Source: Clostridiales bacterium (lineage in GTDB: Bacteria > Bacillota > Clostridia > Lachnospirales > Lachnospiraceae). Taken from it: DNA of 64,000 nucleotides. The notes under the pieces are model-generated. The model worked only from the letters and a program-made list of their open reading frames with translations. It did no database searches and had not been told where the DNA came from. The stretch is taken from NCBI GenBank assembly GCA_020860715.1, contig JAJBTU010000007.1, positions 1-64,000 on the forward strand. The letters run 5' to 3'. A program made the position numbers and the translations under genes. Positions 9,376 through 18,600 of this stretch are shown here, in pieces. The stretch's first letter is position 1, and every line of letters begins with the position of its first letter.

Positions 9376-9404
9376 ATTATATAGCATGATTTTTAAATCG
9401 TCAA
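9376..9404 (-). promoter_or_regulatory. Promoter of the MATE gene
   Basis: On the minus strand TTGACG (9404-9399), 17 nt, TATAAT (9381-9376), about 47 nt upstream of the TTG start. Confidence 0.65.
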
Positions 9405-9474
9405 CAGTCTTATTTTTTTCAAATTAGTAAAAAATAACAGAGGTGTCTACTTTTCTTGACTGGTACATTGGCTG

Positions 9475-9560
9475 AAATTTATCGGAACAAAATCTCAAAA
9501 TCTATCCGAATGAAAATTCTAAATCTGTCCGAATGAGTTTGACAAATCTGCCTGAATAGA
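9475..9560 (+). repeat. Four 16-bp direct repeats at exact 23-bp period
   Basis: Repeats start at 9475, 9498, 9521 and 9544. The consensus is AAATCTATCCGAATGA with 7-bp spacers; the two central copies differ at one base and the outer two are degenerate. The third copy ends just before the -35 box and the fourth fills the -35/-10 spacer of the promoter of the next gene, so they look like operator or iteron sites on one face of the helix. Confidence 0.75.
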
Positions 9561-9568
9561 GGTATAAT
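9539..9568 (+). promoter_or_regulatory. Promoter of the second DUF4143 ATPase gene
   Basis: TTGACA (9539-9544), 18-nt spacer, TATAAT (9563-9568). Both boxes are full consensus and embedded in the 23-bp-periodic repeats. Confidence 0.7.
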
Positions 9569-9600
9569 GCAGGAAATAAACAGTTTCGGGAGTGCCTGCT

Positions 9601-10875
9601 ATGAAGAATGAAGCATATAAACACCGAATTATTGATGAGACAGCAGAACAGTATTTGAGTGCTTTTGGCGCGGTTTGCATCGAAGGCCCCAAGTGGTGCG
9701 GTAAAACCTGGACGTCCCGTTTTCATTGTAACAGCGAATATCTTGTTGGGAACCCTGACAACAATTTTCAAAACAGACAGCTTGCTGAAATGTCTCCTTC
9801 TATTATTCTCCCGGGAGATGTCCCGAGAATGATAGATGAATGGCAGGAGGTGCCTCCAATATGGGATGCTGTAAGATATGAGGTGGATAAACGTGGAACA
9901 AAGGGTCAGTTTATCCTGACCGGTTCCTCTACGCCGAAGGTGAAAGGCATACTTCATAGCGGAGCCGGAAGAATTGGCAGACTTCGTATGCATACAATGT
10001 CCTTATATGAAGCCGGCCGTTCTTCCGGTAAGGTGTCGCTGAAAGATCTTTGTGACGGGAAATTAGAAGCGGCCATCACCGGCGAGGTCGATTTATATAG
10101 CCTTGTTGACAATATCATTCGTGGCGGCTGGCCTGGGAATCAGGACTTGCCGCTGAAAGAGGCTGCTCTGCTTCCTGTCGAATATATGAACGCTGTAGTC
10201 GAGGATGAGGTTCACCGTATTGATGGAATACAAAGGGACAAGCACAAGGTAATGCTTCTGCTTCGTTCACTTGCGAGAAATGAGACGACTACAGCCACCA
10301 ATAAATTACTGAAGAATGATGTAAAAAGTGTAGATGATGAAGATATTGACATCAATACAATTGCGACCTACCTTGATATTTTCGACCGTTTGTTTTTAAC
10401 AGAGAATCAGGAGCCTTTTTCTTCCAATATTCGTTCGTCTGTACGGGTAAAACAGGCGGAAAAGAGACATTTTACAGATCCATCCCTTGCCTGTGCCCTG
10501 CTAAGAGCAACGCCTGAAAAGCTGATTGGGGATTTAAACACCCTTGGTTTCCTGTTTGAAGCATTGTGTGAAAGAGATCTGCGTATTTATGCGGAATCTT
10601 TTGGAGCCAGATTATATCATTTTCAAGACTATGCGAACCGTGAGATGGATGCGGTTGTTGAGCTTGATAATGGTGATTGGTGTGCATTTGAGATTAAACT
10701 TGGCGTGAACAAAATTGACGAAGGCGCAGAGAACCTGAATAAAATTAAAACAAAACTCAGGAACGATGGCGGAAGGCCCCCAAAAGTCTGCTGTGTTATT
10801 TGTGGTCTCTCAAATGCTGCGTATCAAAGAGAAGATGGCGTTTTTGTTGTACCAATCACGGCGCTTAAAAATTAG
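9601..10875 (+). CDS. AAA (AAA_14) ATPase with DUF4143 and PD-(D/E)xK-like C-terminus
   Basis: A 424-residue relative of the gene at 6748 but from a distinct subgroup. Walker A is GPKWCGKT, Walker B is RMIDEWQEVP, then ILTGSSTP and GRIGRLRMHTMSLYE. The C-terminal DUF4143 region includes the helical stretch around LARNETTTATNKLLKNDV and ends with REMDAVVELDNGDWCAFEIKLG, a complete D...ExK nuclease-like core. ATG 9601 is chosen over GTG 9592 because CGGGAG lies 8 nt upstream. Function unknown for the family; an autoregulated or defence-like role is only inference from the promoter repeats. Confidence 0.85.
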   Translation: MKNEAYKHRIIDETAEQYLSAFGAVCIEGPKWCGKTWTSRFHCNSEYLVGNPDNNFQNRQLAEMSPSIILPGDVPRMIDEWQEVPPIWDAVRYEVDKRGTKGQFILTGSSTPKVKGILHSGAGRIGRLRMHTMSLYEAGRSSGKVSLKDLCDGKLEAAITGEVDLYSLVDNIIRGGWPGNQDLPLKEAALLPVEYMNAVVEDEVHRIDGIQRDKHKVMLLLRSLARNETTTATNKLLKNDVKSVDDEDIDINTIATYLDIFDRLFLTENQEPFSSNIRSSVRVKQAEKRHFTDPSLACALLRATPEKLIGDLNTLGFLFEALCERDLRIYAESFGARLYHFQDYANREMDAVVELDNGDWCAFEIKLGVNKIDEGAENLNKIKTKLRNDGGRPPKVCCVICGLSNAAYQREDGVFVVPITALKN

Positions 10876-10931
10876 ATATACGTAAAACGGTGGAGGTATG
10901 AGCGTCATCGTAAATTTTCGTAAAAAATTGA

Positions 10932-10960
10932 TTGAAACTTGTAGATAATAATGCTATTAT
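10932..10960 (+). promoter_or_regulatory. Promoter of the surface-protein locus
   Basis: TTGAAA (10932-10937), 17-nt spacer, TATTAT (10955-10960). Transcription from it would give a leader of about 120 nt before the ATG at 11087. Confidence 0.6.
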
Positions 10961-10966
10961 AAAAAA

Positions 10967-11086
10967 ACACAGAAAAATAGTTGTGAAAAATGGAGAAAAA
11001 CATATGATAAAAGCCCGCAAAATGCGGGAGAATAATTAAGATTTCGGGGGGGTATAGGGTAATGGACAACATTACCTTATATTAAA
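10967..11086 (+). promoter_or_regulatory. Structured 5' leader with two mini-ORFs and a G7 run
   Basis: The leader holds an 11-codon ORF (ATG 11004, stop 11037-11039, peptide MIKARKMRENN) with GGAG 8 nt upstream, overlapping a 6-bp hairpin CCCGCA/TGCGGG (11014-11028). Next come a run of seven G (11046-11052) and a 7-codon ORF (ATG 11062, peptide MDNITLY) whose TAA ends 1 nt before ATG 11087. A second hairpin, GGTAAT/ATTACC (11058-11076), covers that mini-ORF start. No ribosome site stands directly before 11087, so translational coupling to the mini-ORF is plausible. Confidence 0.4.
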
Positions 11087-11239
11087 ATGAAAAAGAATTT
11101 GCATCGAATAAGAAAAGGCCTGGCAATGCTCCTGGCGGCCGTGCTGTTATTTTCAGCCACGGATTTCCAGAACGATACAGTGGTTGCCGGGGGGGGTGAC
11201 AGAGACCGCAGCGGATGCGGACGGATCCGGCGATTCTGA
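11087..11239 (+). CDS. Signal-peptide fragment of the sortase-adhesin, frame 1 of a frameshifted gene
   Basis: The ATG at 11087 begins a classic export signal: MKKNLHRIRKGLAMLLAAVL followed by LFSATDFQNDTVVAGG. The frame then reads through the 8-G run and stops at 11237-11239 after 50 codons. Removing one G would continue it as VVAGGVTETAADADG, directly into the 1488-codon frame that follows. The fragment is therefore the 5' end of the next gene rather than an independent peptide. Confidence 0.75.
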   Translation: MKKNLHRIRKGLAMLLAAVLLFSATDFQNDTVVAGGGDRDRSGCGRIRRF

Positions 11240-14200
11240 ATCTGCCGTAAGCGTGGTTGAAACCGGCGATACGGGCGGCACGGCAGGAGCATCCGATGAG
11301 GCCGGCGATACAGGCGGCACGGACGGAACATCTGATGTGACCGGGGATGCGACATCGGATGAGGGTGAAACATTGCCATCTTCCGCTTCTGCGGAAGATA
11401 CGCCTGACGGCTCGGAGACAGAGAAGACAACCAGTTCTGAAACAAATACCGAAGACAAATCAGAGACAAATCCTGAGGAAGAATCTGAACAGACAGCAGA
11501 AAAATCGACAGAAGAACAGGTAAATAAGGACGGCGAAACGGGAGACGGGACGGAAGAGGATTCTAAGAGCGAATCTGAAAGCGAATCCGAATTGGCGACA
11601 GCATCGGAGGATGTGAACGAATCGGAGTCGGAAGCTGAATCAGAGACCGGGACGGAACCGGAAACAGAAAACGTAACAGAATCGGAATCTGAGCAGGAAT
11701 TTGAGACGGAGTCAGAGGAGAGTTTTTATGAAGCAGAGGTCGTGACAGATGAGGGGATCCGCGTGTCAGTCAGCGCGGCCGCCGGTGTGCTGCCCGCAAA
11801 CGCGAGACTGGTCGCGGAACTGATCGGGACAACCGACGATGATACCACGGATACAAGCGACCTTGAACAGACGCTTGACATTCACGAAGTAGAATACGAT
11901 GGCTTTATTGCGATCGATGTACATTTTGAAGACGAAGACGGAAACGAGCTGGAGCCGGATGGCGCGGTCGCGGTCTTTTTTGTGTTGCCCGAAGATCTGC
12001 TGCCGGAGGACGCGGACACGGAGAGCCTGTCCGTGCAGCATCTTGCCGAGGACGCGAATGGAAATGTAACGGACGTGGAGACCGTGGCGGCGGCAGATCC
12101 GGAGAACGTGGCAGCTGCAGATGCGGGAAAGGGAACGGATGGGACGTCTTCGAATGATTTGACTAGAGCAGAGAACGAAGAGACAGAGATCGGGACGGTA
12201 GGCGAAAGCGGGACGGAGATCGTGGCAGAGTTTGTCGTGGATGGATTTTCAACATTTACGGTTACCTATAAAACTTATTCATTCACAGCGATTTGTATTG
12301 ACACAGATGGAAATGTGATTGAAAAAGATATGGAAGCTACCACTACATCTCAATATTGGCGCTTGAGTGCTACAAATTCATCATATCTTTATACAAAGGA
12401 AGGAAATGCGGATCCATCAATTGAAGGCTATACTTATTTAAGAGCATCTTGCGCTTTAAGAGGTAAAGCCACTACTGCTCCTTGGAATGCTTCAATTAAT
12501 TATGTGATTTGTACGAGTGGAATATGGCGAGCTAATGCAATTAAAGTGGTGACATCCGCAGATGATGATTCTGTGGATTACACAGATGAGGATTCATCAG
12601 ATTCAAATTATTATGTTTATTTAATATATGAAAAAACGGATGAAGAGGAAACTGAAACAGAAACCGAGCCCGAGACGGAAGCTCTTACTGTTAATTATGT
12701 GAATTATGGCGAATCCGACTTGATAAGTACTGGTACAGTTACCCGCACCGTGGAAGAATGGGAAACAGAAACTCAATTGTTCGGCACGGGCGTTTCAAAC
12801 GATATTATTGTATCGCAGGAGGGATTGACCTATTTATGCACTGTGCTGACATCCTCTCTGGAGAATGCACTGAAAATTGATGAGTACTTAGGGACAGATA
12901 GTAATGGCTATTTGATTTCTAACACGACCTATGTTACGGCGAACTATATTCGATATAAAGATGGGAAGTGGCAATATTGCTCGAATACAAATACGCTGAA
13001 TGAAAACTACTGGAACCTTTTCCCGGAGGGCTATCAGGTCTATGTTATCTATACCTCTCCGGCAACTGTAACGTATGCGGACGGGTTTGGCTCAACTGGG
13101 AATCAGCCTTATTCTATGGATGTATCAACCACCAACAGCGGCGGTACGAACAGAACGGATATTGTAAATAAACTGAGCAGTTCTTCTATGATTCGGTACT
13201 ATTATGACAGTGATCCTGTTGCAACGGTGAATGGAACAGCCTATACGTTTGCCGGGTGGTGCCTGAAAACGGATGCGAACGGAAATGGTACGGGAGAATG
13301 CTACACCGCGAAAGAATTGCAAGGAGCGAGTGTGGCTCCAACTTACAAGATCACAAATGATGATGGGTCTATAACCTACAAGAACAAAGATGCCGAAGTT
13401 GAATATATTTTGACAATTACAAAAGATGGAAAAGAATATACCTATTCTTTATCTTCTCCGGATCTGATCTTCTATGCCCGCTGGGAAGCGACAGTGACCC
13501 TGACTGTGCAGGTGGTGTTTTCTGGCGCGTCTGCGGACATTGTGGCGGAATTAATTACTTCCGCGACCCGGTACGATTCGGTGGCGAGCTGGCCGACGGA
13601 TCTTTTTGGAATTGTGATCAGGAGTTATCGTTCAGATGCCGATTCGTCCGCAACAGCATTGAATAATTACAGTTTTTATCCAACAGAGGCGAACAGGGCA
13701 TTTTCTGTGTCTGACCTGACAGTGGATAATAGTGGCGATGTCATTTATACATATGATGTGGAGGTGGCATCAGGGGACTACTATTATGTCGGGGAAATCA
13801 ATTATGAGATGCGGCAGTATTCCGCAGTTTCGCAGGGCTATGTGGTTTATAAGACGGCGGATACAGATAAAACAGCCGTGGCTTCTTCAGGCGATTCGAC
13901 ATCGGCATCGAGTACGGAACTTTTCCTTGTAAATGTAGATACGACCATACAATTTGTGAATACCTATCAGGTGGATCATGATTTGATCCTGACTGCGGAT
14001 GCGAAACTGATCGATGATGCGGATAGGGAAACGCTGACAGAAGAGGAAGTGGGCGATTATACCTATCTTATTACAGCCACTTGCTCCTACCCGGACGGCG
14101 AGGACAGTACTTATCTGTCCACCGCGCAGCAGCTGCCCAAAGGCATTTATTCGGTTGTCAGTCTTGATGAGGATGGAGAGGAATCCCAGGCTGGTACGGA

Positions 14201-15650
14201 TGAGAACGGAGATTTGCGATCGGTGACATTTTATCGGACCTGGACTTCGTGTGGCGGATATACGGTATATACGACTACGGCGACGGTTACGGTAAAAGCA
14301 GGGGAAACGATCGCCATCAAACGTTTGCCGGGGTTTACCTATACGGTCAGCGAAGTGACAGACGATATTGAAGAGTTGTCCGGCGGATATGAATTCCAGT
14401 ACTATATTGCGGAACTCAGTGAAAGCACGAACAACTCGAAAAGCGCAGCTGAAACAAAAAATAACAGTGTGGAGGCGTCTCTTGTAAATGGCGACGCCGG
14501 GGTTACGATCACAAATTACTATTCTCATTCTGCGTATACACTGACGGTTACAAAGCTTGTCTGCAACCCGACGGGAACGACATATGGTGATGTGGATTCA
14601 TTTGCGTTTTCACTGACCGTGAAGGACAGTAATGGTACAGCTTATACAGAGAGTTTATCCGCGTCAAAAATCACATTAGAGACGGATGAGACAGCGAAGA
14701 AAATAGAGTCTCTTTCCCTTGTTTATGATGCGGAAAGTAAAGGGTATGGTTTTGAACTGGCAGACGGACAGAGTGTGGAGATAGCGATTCCATACGGTTA
14801 TACAGCGGAGGTCTCGGAGGCGGCATATTCTAATTACCTTACTACGTCAGAGATTGTGATGGCGACGGCCTCGACGGTTTACGATGACAACTCGGGAACA
14901 GAGGAACAGGCTTCATTAACGGAAGATCAGGATTCTTCTGCGGAGAGCCGCAATCAGCTTACCGTAAGTGATATTACAACAGATACGTCCATTGTTTATA
15001 CAAATACAAAGATGCTGACTGTGCCGACAGGTATAAACAGGGAGCGGCTTTCTGATGCGAGTGAAAGTGCCATAAAAGATAGTGACTCTGTAGTTGGCCT
15101 TATATCGTCAGACGAAGAACCGTATGTTGATTCGGTTGCGTGGATTACCATTGACGGTACGAATATCAGTTATCCGGTGGCGCAGGGCGAGGACAATATG
15201 GAATATGTAGATAAGGATATCGAAGGAAACTTTTCTTTATCTGGTTCAATTTTCCTGGACTGCCGGAATGCTTCGGATTTTTCGGACAGCTATAATATCG
15301 TCTATGGACACAACCTGGGAAATGGTCAGATGTTCAGTGACCTTTTAAAATACACAGATCAGGAATATTTTGAAACTCATACTTCAGGGAGTATTTGCAT
15401 GGCAGGTGAAACCTGTGCGCTGGAAATCTTCGCGTGCGCAGAGGTAAGCGCATATGATTCGGTGATCTATAATCCCCTTGCCTGGACTGCTGAAAACAGG
15501 GAAGAATTGTTAAATTACATAAGCGAAAATGCGGTACAGTTCGATGAAACGAAAAGCACAAACGAGGGTTCTGTGATTGCATTTTCCACATGTGTTTCTG
15601 AGGATACAGAGGAAAGAATTGTAGTATTTGGGTGTCTGTGCCGGCAGTAA
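11184..15650 (+). CDS. Large surface protein with C-terminal class B sortase domain, body frame
   Basis: 1488 codons open from TTG 11184; the natural N-terminus is probably the signal peptide at 11087 in the other frame. Residues 1-170 are an acidic Ser/Glu/Thr-rich stalk. About 175-360 is a beta domain ending VDGFSTFTVTY. About 690-780 is an InlB B-repeat-like unit (FAGWCLKTDANG...FYARWEA). About 1115-1240 is a Cna-B/FctA-like domain (YTLTVTKLVCN). Residues ~1330-1488 are a complete class B sortase: His1376 in VYGHNLGNG, Cys1470 in AFSTC and Arg1478 in EERIVVFG. There is no C-terminal anchor, so the N-terminal signal probably stays as a membrane anchor, as in ordinary sortases, which would hold the enzyme on a long stalk. 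The next gene encodes a giant protein with a sorting signal and is the obvious candidate substrate. Confidence 0.85.
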   Translation: MPGGVTETAADADGSGDSESAVSVVETGDTGGTAGASDEAGDTGGTDGTSDVTGDATSDEGETLPSSASAEDTPDGSETEKTTSSETNTEDKSETNPEEESEQTAEKSTEEQVNKDGETGDGTEEDSKSESESESELATASEDVNESESEAESETGTEPETENVTESESEQEFETESEESFYEAEVVTDEGIRVSVSAAAGVLPANARLVAELIGTTDDDTTDTSDLEQTLDIHEVEYDGFIAIDVHFEDEDGNELEPDGAVAVFFVLPEDLLPEDADTESLSVQHLAEDANGNVTDVETVAAADPENVAAADAGKGTDGTSSNDLTRAENEETEIGTVGESGTEIVAEFVVDGFSTFTVTYKTYSFTAICIDTDGNVIEKDMEATTTSQYWRLSATNSSYLYTKEGNADPSIEGYTYLRASCALRGKATTAPWNASINYVICTSGIWRANAIKVVTSADDDSVDYTDEDSSDSNYYVYLIYEKTDEEETETETEPETEALTVNYVNYGESDLISTGTVTRTVEEWETETQLFGTGVSNDIIVSQEGLTYLCTVLTSSLENALKIDEYLGTDSNGYLISNTTYVTANYIRYKDGKWQYCSNTNTLNENYWNLFPEGYQVYVIYTSPATVTYADGFGSTGNQPYSMDVSTTNSGGTNRTDIVNKLSSSSMIRYYYDSDPVATVNGTAYTFAGWCLKTDANGNGTGECYTAKELQGASVAPTYKITNDDGSITYKNKDAEVEYILTITKDGKEYTYSLSSPDLIFYARWEATVTLTVQVVFSGASADIVAELITSATRYDSVASWPTDLFGIVIRSYRSDADSSATALNNYSFYPTEANRAFSVSDLTVDNSGDVIYTYDVEVASGDYYYVGEINYEMRQYSAVSQGYVVYKTADTDKTAVASSGDSTSASSTELFLVNVDTTIQFVNTYQVDHDLILTADAKLIDDADRETLTEEEVGDYTYLITATCSYPDGEDSTYLSTAQQLPKGIYSVVSLDEDGEESQAGTDENGDLRSVTFYRTWTSCGGYTVYTTTATVTVKAGETIAIKRLPGFTYTVSEVTDDIEELSGGYEFQYYIAELSESTNNSKSAAETKNNSVEASLVNGDAGVTITNYYSHSAYTLTVTKLVCNPTGTTYGDVDSFAFSLTVKDSNGTAYTESLSASKITLETDETAKKIESLSLVYDAESKGYGFELADGQSVEIAIPYGYTAEVSEAAYSNYLTTSEIVMATASTVYDDNSGTEEQASLTEDQDSSAESRNQLTVSDITTDTSIVYTNTKMLTVPTGINRERLSDASESAIKDSDSVVGLISSDEEPYVDSVAWITIDGTNISYPVAQGEDNMEYVDKDIEGNFSLSGSIFLDCRNASDFSDSYNIVYGHNLGNGQMFSDLLKYTDQEYFETHTSGSICMAGETCALEIFACAEVSAYDSVIYNPLAWTAENREELLNYISENAVQFDETKSTNEGSVIAFSTCVSEDTEERIVVFGCLCRQ
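11189..11196 (+). repeat. Homopolymeric G8 tract at the signal peptide/body junction
   Basis: Eight consecutive G residues lie exactly where the signal-peptide frame and the adhesin body frame must be joined. Seven (or ten) G residues would give one continuous gene; eight gives a 50-residue truncated product. This is the geometry of slipped-strand phase variation, though a sequencing indel in a homopolymer would look the same. Confidence 0.75.
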
Positions 15651-15699
15651 AAACTGCTGGCGGCTTGAAACAGGATAGTTCAAAGAAAGGGACTCTCAG

Positions 15700-18600
15700 A
15701 TGAAAGATGGTTACAGGTTTCTTTTAAACCGGAAAAAATGGATTTGCTTTATTTCCCTGCTGTTTACGTTTATCATGTCATACATGACAGTGTTTTCAGT
15801 GGCAGCGGAGGAAGAACCGTCGGAATCGACACAGACAACTACAACCAGCGAAATTACATGGTCGGTAGAACGGGGGAATTCCGGTAATGAGATTATTTTG
15901 ACAGTGACGATACCGGAAGGATATTCTGCGAATACGGTAACTTTTACTGCAGATGAAGCGCATGCAGCAATAGAGAAGGCCGTAACCGATTTATCCTGGG
16001 ATTATCCGACTTCTCCGGGATATTCGGGAATCATTGAGGTCAGGATACAGAATGAGTCCGCGTATTCTTATTCTTATGAAGACGAGAGTTTTAAAATTAC
16101 CAGCACCGATGACCCGGAGTTTCAGCTGATCTATACAAATGATGTGGGCCATGTGAATGACACAAATATCGACCGCAGCGCGGATAATGCGATTTTGTAT
16201 CTTTTCGACACTTATACAGAGATCGACCTTTCCAGTATGACAAGTGAGGAAGACCGGGAAACAGCGAGCTATTACATCAGTGATGATTATTTGAATGGTT
16301 CGGAGGGCTTGTTAAGCCTGGGAGAATATTCGTCGCTTGATGATTTATATGTAAGCTATTATAACAGCGTCTCAGGCGGAACTGCGACAGGCCTGTCTGA
16401 TATTTCCTATAAGGATTTTTTCAGATATATTTTATTGCTCGATTTTACGAATTACGCGAATATTGCGACCGCCGAAACAAATGAGACGGTCTATAACTAT
16501 CTGGAAGACTATTTTAATAACCAATGCTTTCTGTTCAGAAAAAAGGGTAACTCCAGCTACTACACCAGCTTTGCTGACTGCGCGGGTAAATACAATTCTT
16601 CCGTGGATACTTTTGCCGGGACTTTTGCCGCGGCTTCATCGGCATCCGTGAAAGCCGGGACAATTGAGTTTAACATTGAATATACATACACATCCAATAA
16701 TTTTCAGGTATATCCATATGGATTCGATTTTACTTTTTTATTGACAAGAGACAGTGAGACGACTGTTTCCTCGATGCCTGCTGTGTCGGTGGCGGGAGAT
16801 TTTTCTTTCACAAAAATATTAGATATGTCAGAAGCGGCGGGGGCAAGCGTGCCGAATATCAGCTTTGAATATACGATTGAAGCGAGCGAGGCGGTTGAAG
16901 CTGAGACGGATACGGATGGAAATATAACAGCACAGGCTATTTATGCTGGTGTGTTCACAGATGTTTCTTCCACGGAATCTGAAACCGATGCGAATGGAGC
17001 CTCTGTCGTTAAGACGACTCAATATCCGCAGATCGGTACCGCCAACTTTACAACGGCCAGTACGGTTACTAAAGATCATGATACGGGCAGTTCTTATGCA
17101 ACCGCAAAGGTTGGAATTGATTTCTCAGGCGTAGATTTTTCTGAAAAAGGAGCGGGGATTTATCGATATGTTATTAAGGAAACAGACACGGCATATTCAG
17201 GTATTACCTATGACAGCAACCTCGTGCGGTACCTGGATGTATTTGTGGTAGAGGACTTAGAATCTTCCGCTTCAGCGGGAAAACCGGTCTACGTGATCCA
17301 GGCTTACCAGCTGTATTCCGCTTTGTCTGGAACGTCCAATGATGGGACACAGGAGACCGAAACTGAAAGCGGCACGGCAGACAGTCCGGAAGAAACGGAA
17401 GCAGACTCGTCTTCTTCTAAAAGCACCGGTTATACGAATCAGTACACGACCTATGATCTGACCGTGGCCAAGAGCTGCGCCACTGATACGGATACAGGCT
17501 TTGCTTTTACAATCAGCTTTTCCGGCGGACTGGAAGGGTCGGTTTTGTATTATTCCGTTTATGACAGTGAGAATGCAACGCAGAGTACAATGCAGAGTGT
17601 TACTCTGACAAAAATGGGAGATGTGTCGTCTTCTCCCGAGGCGAGGATTGCCATTACGCTGGCGGATTCGGATATCGTGACGATTACCGGCCTGACCTCG
17701 GATATCACGTACACAATCAGCGAGAGCGCGACCGGTTATACGGCGACCGCGGAAAAAACGGCTGCGACAACAGGCACGGTGGCTGTGACAGGAGACAATG
17801 GCGTCCTGACGCTTGCCGCGCAGACCATGGGCGAGTCAGACAATACGGTCACAGTGACGAATACTCGGAAGACTGGAACGATTACGGTTACAAAGGTGGA
17901 TGCTGACGATAACACAAAGGTGCTTTCCGGCGCAACGTTTACGCTGACAGACAGAAGCGGATCATTTGTGGCTGCGAAAACGACAGGTACTGACGGTACG
18001 GCGACGTTCAGCGGGCTGACGTGGGATACGTACACAATCACGGAGACGGCTGCGCCTACTGGATATAAACTGGATAGCGGCAATAGCTGTCCAGTAACGA
18101 TTAATGCGTCGACGGTATCCACGACGCAAACGGTTACTTTCAAAGATACGCAGACCAGCTTTACTCTGGATAAAGTGGATGCGGATGATACGGCAATTTC
18201 ACTGAATGATGTATCGCTGACCTTTAAAGGGACGACGGGTACAGTAACGGAAGGCTGGACGTTAGTCTGGAGCAGGAATTCGGAAGGGATTGAAAGCTAT
18301 ACGATTTCAGAAGGCGATACGGTTATATCTACTGTCAGTGGGACGAGTGCCAGTCCTTCCGTCGTGATTAAGGGATTGCCTGCCGGCACCTATACGATTT
18401 CGGAGACCACTGTGCCGGACGGCTATACAAAGGCAGATGACTTTACTCTGAAAGTAGAAGAAAATGGCAGTGTATCGGTTACATCTACGGCAGCTTCTGC
18501 CTCATCTTCAACAGGAGATGAGAATGTTTCATGCAGGTTAAATGAGCAGACGGGCGTGTATGAAGTTAAGGTAGTGGATGATACGTTCGATGTTACGGTA

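Noticed and set aside
9475-9560. The 23-bp-periodic repeats as a CRISPR remnant
   Set aside because: Spacers are only 7 bp, repeats are 16 bp and imperfect, there are no cas genes, and the array is embedded in a promoter.
6748-10875. The ATPase-MATE-ATPase cluster as one mobile element or defence island
   Set aside because: No transposase, integrase, terminal repeats or target duplication is visible; the MATE gene has its own promoter and ordinary composition. Horizontal origin of the ATPases alone remains possible.
10876-11086. Cyclic di-GMP riboswitch controlling the adhesin
   Set aside because: A riboswitch would fit a surface gene, but the leader of about 120 nt lacks the conserved core motifs of known c-di-GMP aptamers; only simple hairpins are seen.
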